From: Eriocheir sinensis
Lineage: Eukaryota > Arthropoda > Malacostraca > Decapoda > Varunidae
Direction: 5' to 3'
NCBI RefSeq assembly: GCF_024679095.1
Contig: NC_066518.1
Coordinates: 1,038,678-1,102,677 of the forward strand
DNA: 64,000 nt
The notes under the pieces are model-generated. The model was not told where the DNA came from and made no database searches. It saw only the letters and a program-made list of their open reading frames with translations. Positions 62,513 through 64,000 of the stretch are shown one piece after another. A program made the translations under genes and the position numbers. Within the stretch, counting starts at the first letter, position 1. Each line of letters opens with the position of its first letter.

Positions 62513-63626
62513 AACATTTATCTTCCGTTTTGTAATTTTTTGTTATCTTGCTATTTCCATTACTCTTTTTTTTTCTTATTCGTGAACCTTGAAATCTTAC
62601 TTTACTTCTCTCCCTTTTTTTGTCTTTTTTTTTTTTTACTCGTTTACATCTTCATTATCTCTTTCTTCTCCTTTCTATATCACCTCCTCCTACTCCTCTT
62701 CCATCCTCTTTTCCTCATCCTTCTTCTTTTCCTCCTCCTCCTTCTCCTTATTTTCTTTCTCCACTACCATCACCACCACCAACAATAACAACTCCTCCTC
62801 CTCCTCCTCCTTCTCCCGTGGGTACAAGAGAAGAAACAGAGTCTGCCTTTCTGCTAATTACGGCCGCAACTTCCCTCATCTCTCACTGTCTCTCTTTTTT
62901 TCTCGCCTGTCCTGCGTTACCTCGCCCTTCCCTCCGTCCCGCCTTGCTTCCTTCTGCTCCGTCTCCGCCGCTCCCACATCTGGTCACCACCCGCCTACTC
63001 GTCCTCTTAATCGTTCGCCTCCAAAGAAGGTGGTAATGTTTTCGTAGCGTGTTTGTCACTCTCACACTTGTCACACATATGTCATTTCTTTCTCACTGTT
63101 ACCAAAATATCTAGAAAATAGATAATCCCAAAGTCACCAGACTTGTATGAGATACTTAAGTGAATAATCTTAAACTGTTTAACTTTAGGGAAAACTCAAA
63201 TAAAATCACTGAATACTGATAGCCATTTTCAAAATATAATTTGGGCCAGTTCGGCGGACATTATCATATTACTTGGAAAACGCTGTTTCACTCCTTTTTT
63301 CTAGTTTCCTACTACCGTTAGAAATGACATATAAGACTCCTCGTAATAATGATAATAATATAAAAGATAAAACACAGGAAATAAAGAAAACTCCAAAAAA
63401 AATGATAAAACGAAAATCAAACAAAGAATGAAACAAAAAACTCAAGAAAATGAACATAGTAAGAAAAAGTACCGGAAGAAATGAAGAAAAAATGAAAGAG
63501 GTTTTATTGAAAGACAAGAGAAAAATATAATAGAAAAGTACTAACGAGACAGACAACAGAAACCCATAAATACAAAGCGTTGAACGTCGGCTGAACCAGT
63601 ACTCACCAGAATCATTATCACCACCA
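62513..63626. other. T-rich and CTC-rich, then AT-rich non-coding stretch
   Basis: CTCCTCCTC triplets at 62680-62815 and A-rich sequence at 63350-63540. Ser/Phe/Leu-rich frames follow from this composition. Confidence 0.55.
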
Positions 63627-63965
63627 GCAGCTTCACCATCCATTATTATCAGCACCATCGCTTTCACCATACGTTATTATCACCATCACCTCAACCATCC
63701 GTCATCATCAATTCCATCTTCTTCACCATTCGTCACTATCATCACCATCACTTTCACCATCCGTCATTATCATCATCATTACCTCGAACATCTGACATTA
63801 TCATCCTCATCACCTTCACTGTCCGTCATTACCATTCCCATCACCTCCACCGGCCATCAGTATCATCCCCATCCCCATCACCGTCCGTCATTAACATCAC
63901 CATCACTTTCATCACCCATCTTTATCATCCCCATCACCATCATCGTCACCATACCTCATTAGAAG
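63627..63965. repeat. about 31-bp minisatellite, about 11 units
   Basis: Units have the form TCACCATCCGTCATTATCATC followed by ACCATCACCT, 29-36 bp long and diverged. The array ends about 35 bases before the window edge. Confidence 0.88.
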
Positions 63966-64000
63966 CCGTACTAAAGAACTCAACACCGTTACTGGCACGC

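Overview
This window looks like non-coding DNA from a large, repeat-rich animal genome. The best guess is a decapod crustacean such as a penaeid shrimp or a crab. The reasons are the very dense, long, nearly perfect dinucleotide arrays ((CT)n, (GA)n, (TG)n, (AC)n, (TA)n), several tRNA-derived SINE-like repeats, non-LTR retrotransposon fragments, and no compact open reading frames outside mobile elements. The organism call is an inference; nothing here identifies the species. I found no host protein-coding gene, rRNA, intact tRNA or CRISPR array that I can support.

Layout. Positions 1-12 kb: possible last bases of a host exon at the left edge (weak), a C/T-rich degenerate repeat (1.9-2.6 kb), a roughly 33-bp minisatellite with a 4-unit higher-order repeat (3.5-4.3 kb), several long dinucleotide arrays, and a tRNA-derived SINE (10.05 kb). 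Positions 11-20 kb: two antisense 3' fragments of one non-LTR retrotransposon family (11.3 and 15.2 kb) and two short inverted-repeat elements (MITE-like): 248 bp at 12.13 kb and 253 bp at 19.76 kb. The second has about 69-bp terminal inverted repeats and TTAA on both sides. Positions 20-27 kb: C/T-rich and CpG-rich single-copy-looking DNA, a GGGAA array, a 5'-truncated antisense copy of the large LINE (25.5 kb) and a SINE (26.6 kb).

Positions 27-33.3 kb hold the main feature. A 282-bp higher-order tandem repeat and a roughly 100-bp pyrimidine-rich tandem repeat lead into a long non-LTR retrotransposon of the CR1/Jockey type. ORF1 has a possible zinc-finger remnant, a coiled coil and an SGNH-hydrolase (esterase) domain; ORF2 has an AP-type endonuclease and a reverse transcriptase. 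The reading frames are broken, but nearly every break is one base gained or lost in a short homopolymer run. The 3' end runs into a (CT)n array, and so does that of the truncated copy at 25.5 kb.

Positions 33-64 kb: more microsatellites, a third and a fourth SINE-like repeat (35.5 kb, and 55.5 kb on the minus strand), a diverged repeat of about 66-80 bp (37.2 kb), a 51-bp minisatellite (41.9 kb), a possible hAT-like MITE (47.8 kb), a degenerate RTE-like reverse transcriptase fragment (56.2 kb), and a roughly 31-bp CAT-rich minisatellite at the right edge. The elements do not form a pathway. The common theme is repeat turnover, with retrotransposon 3' ends next to microsatellites.
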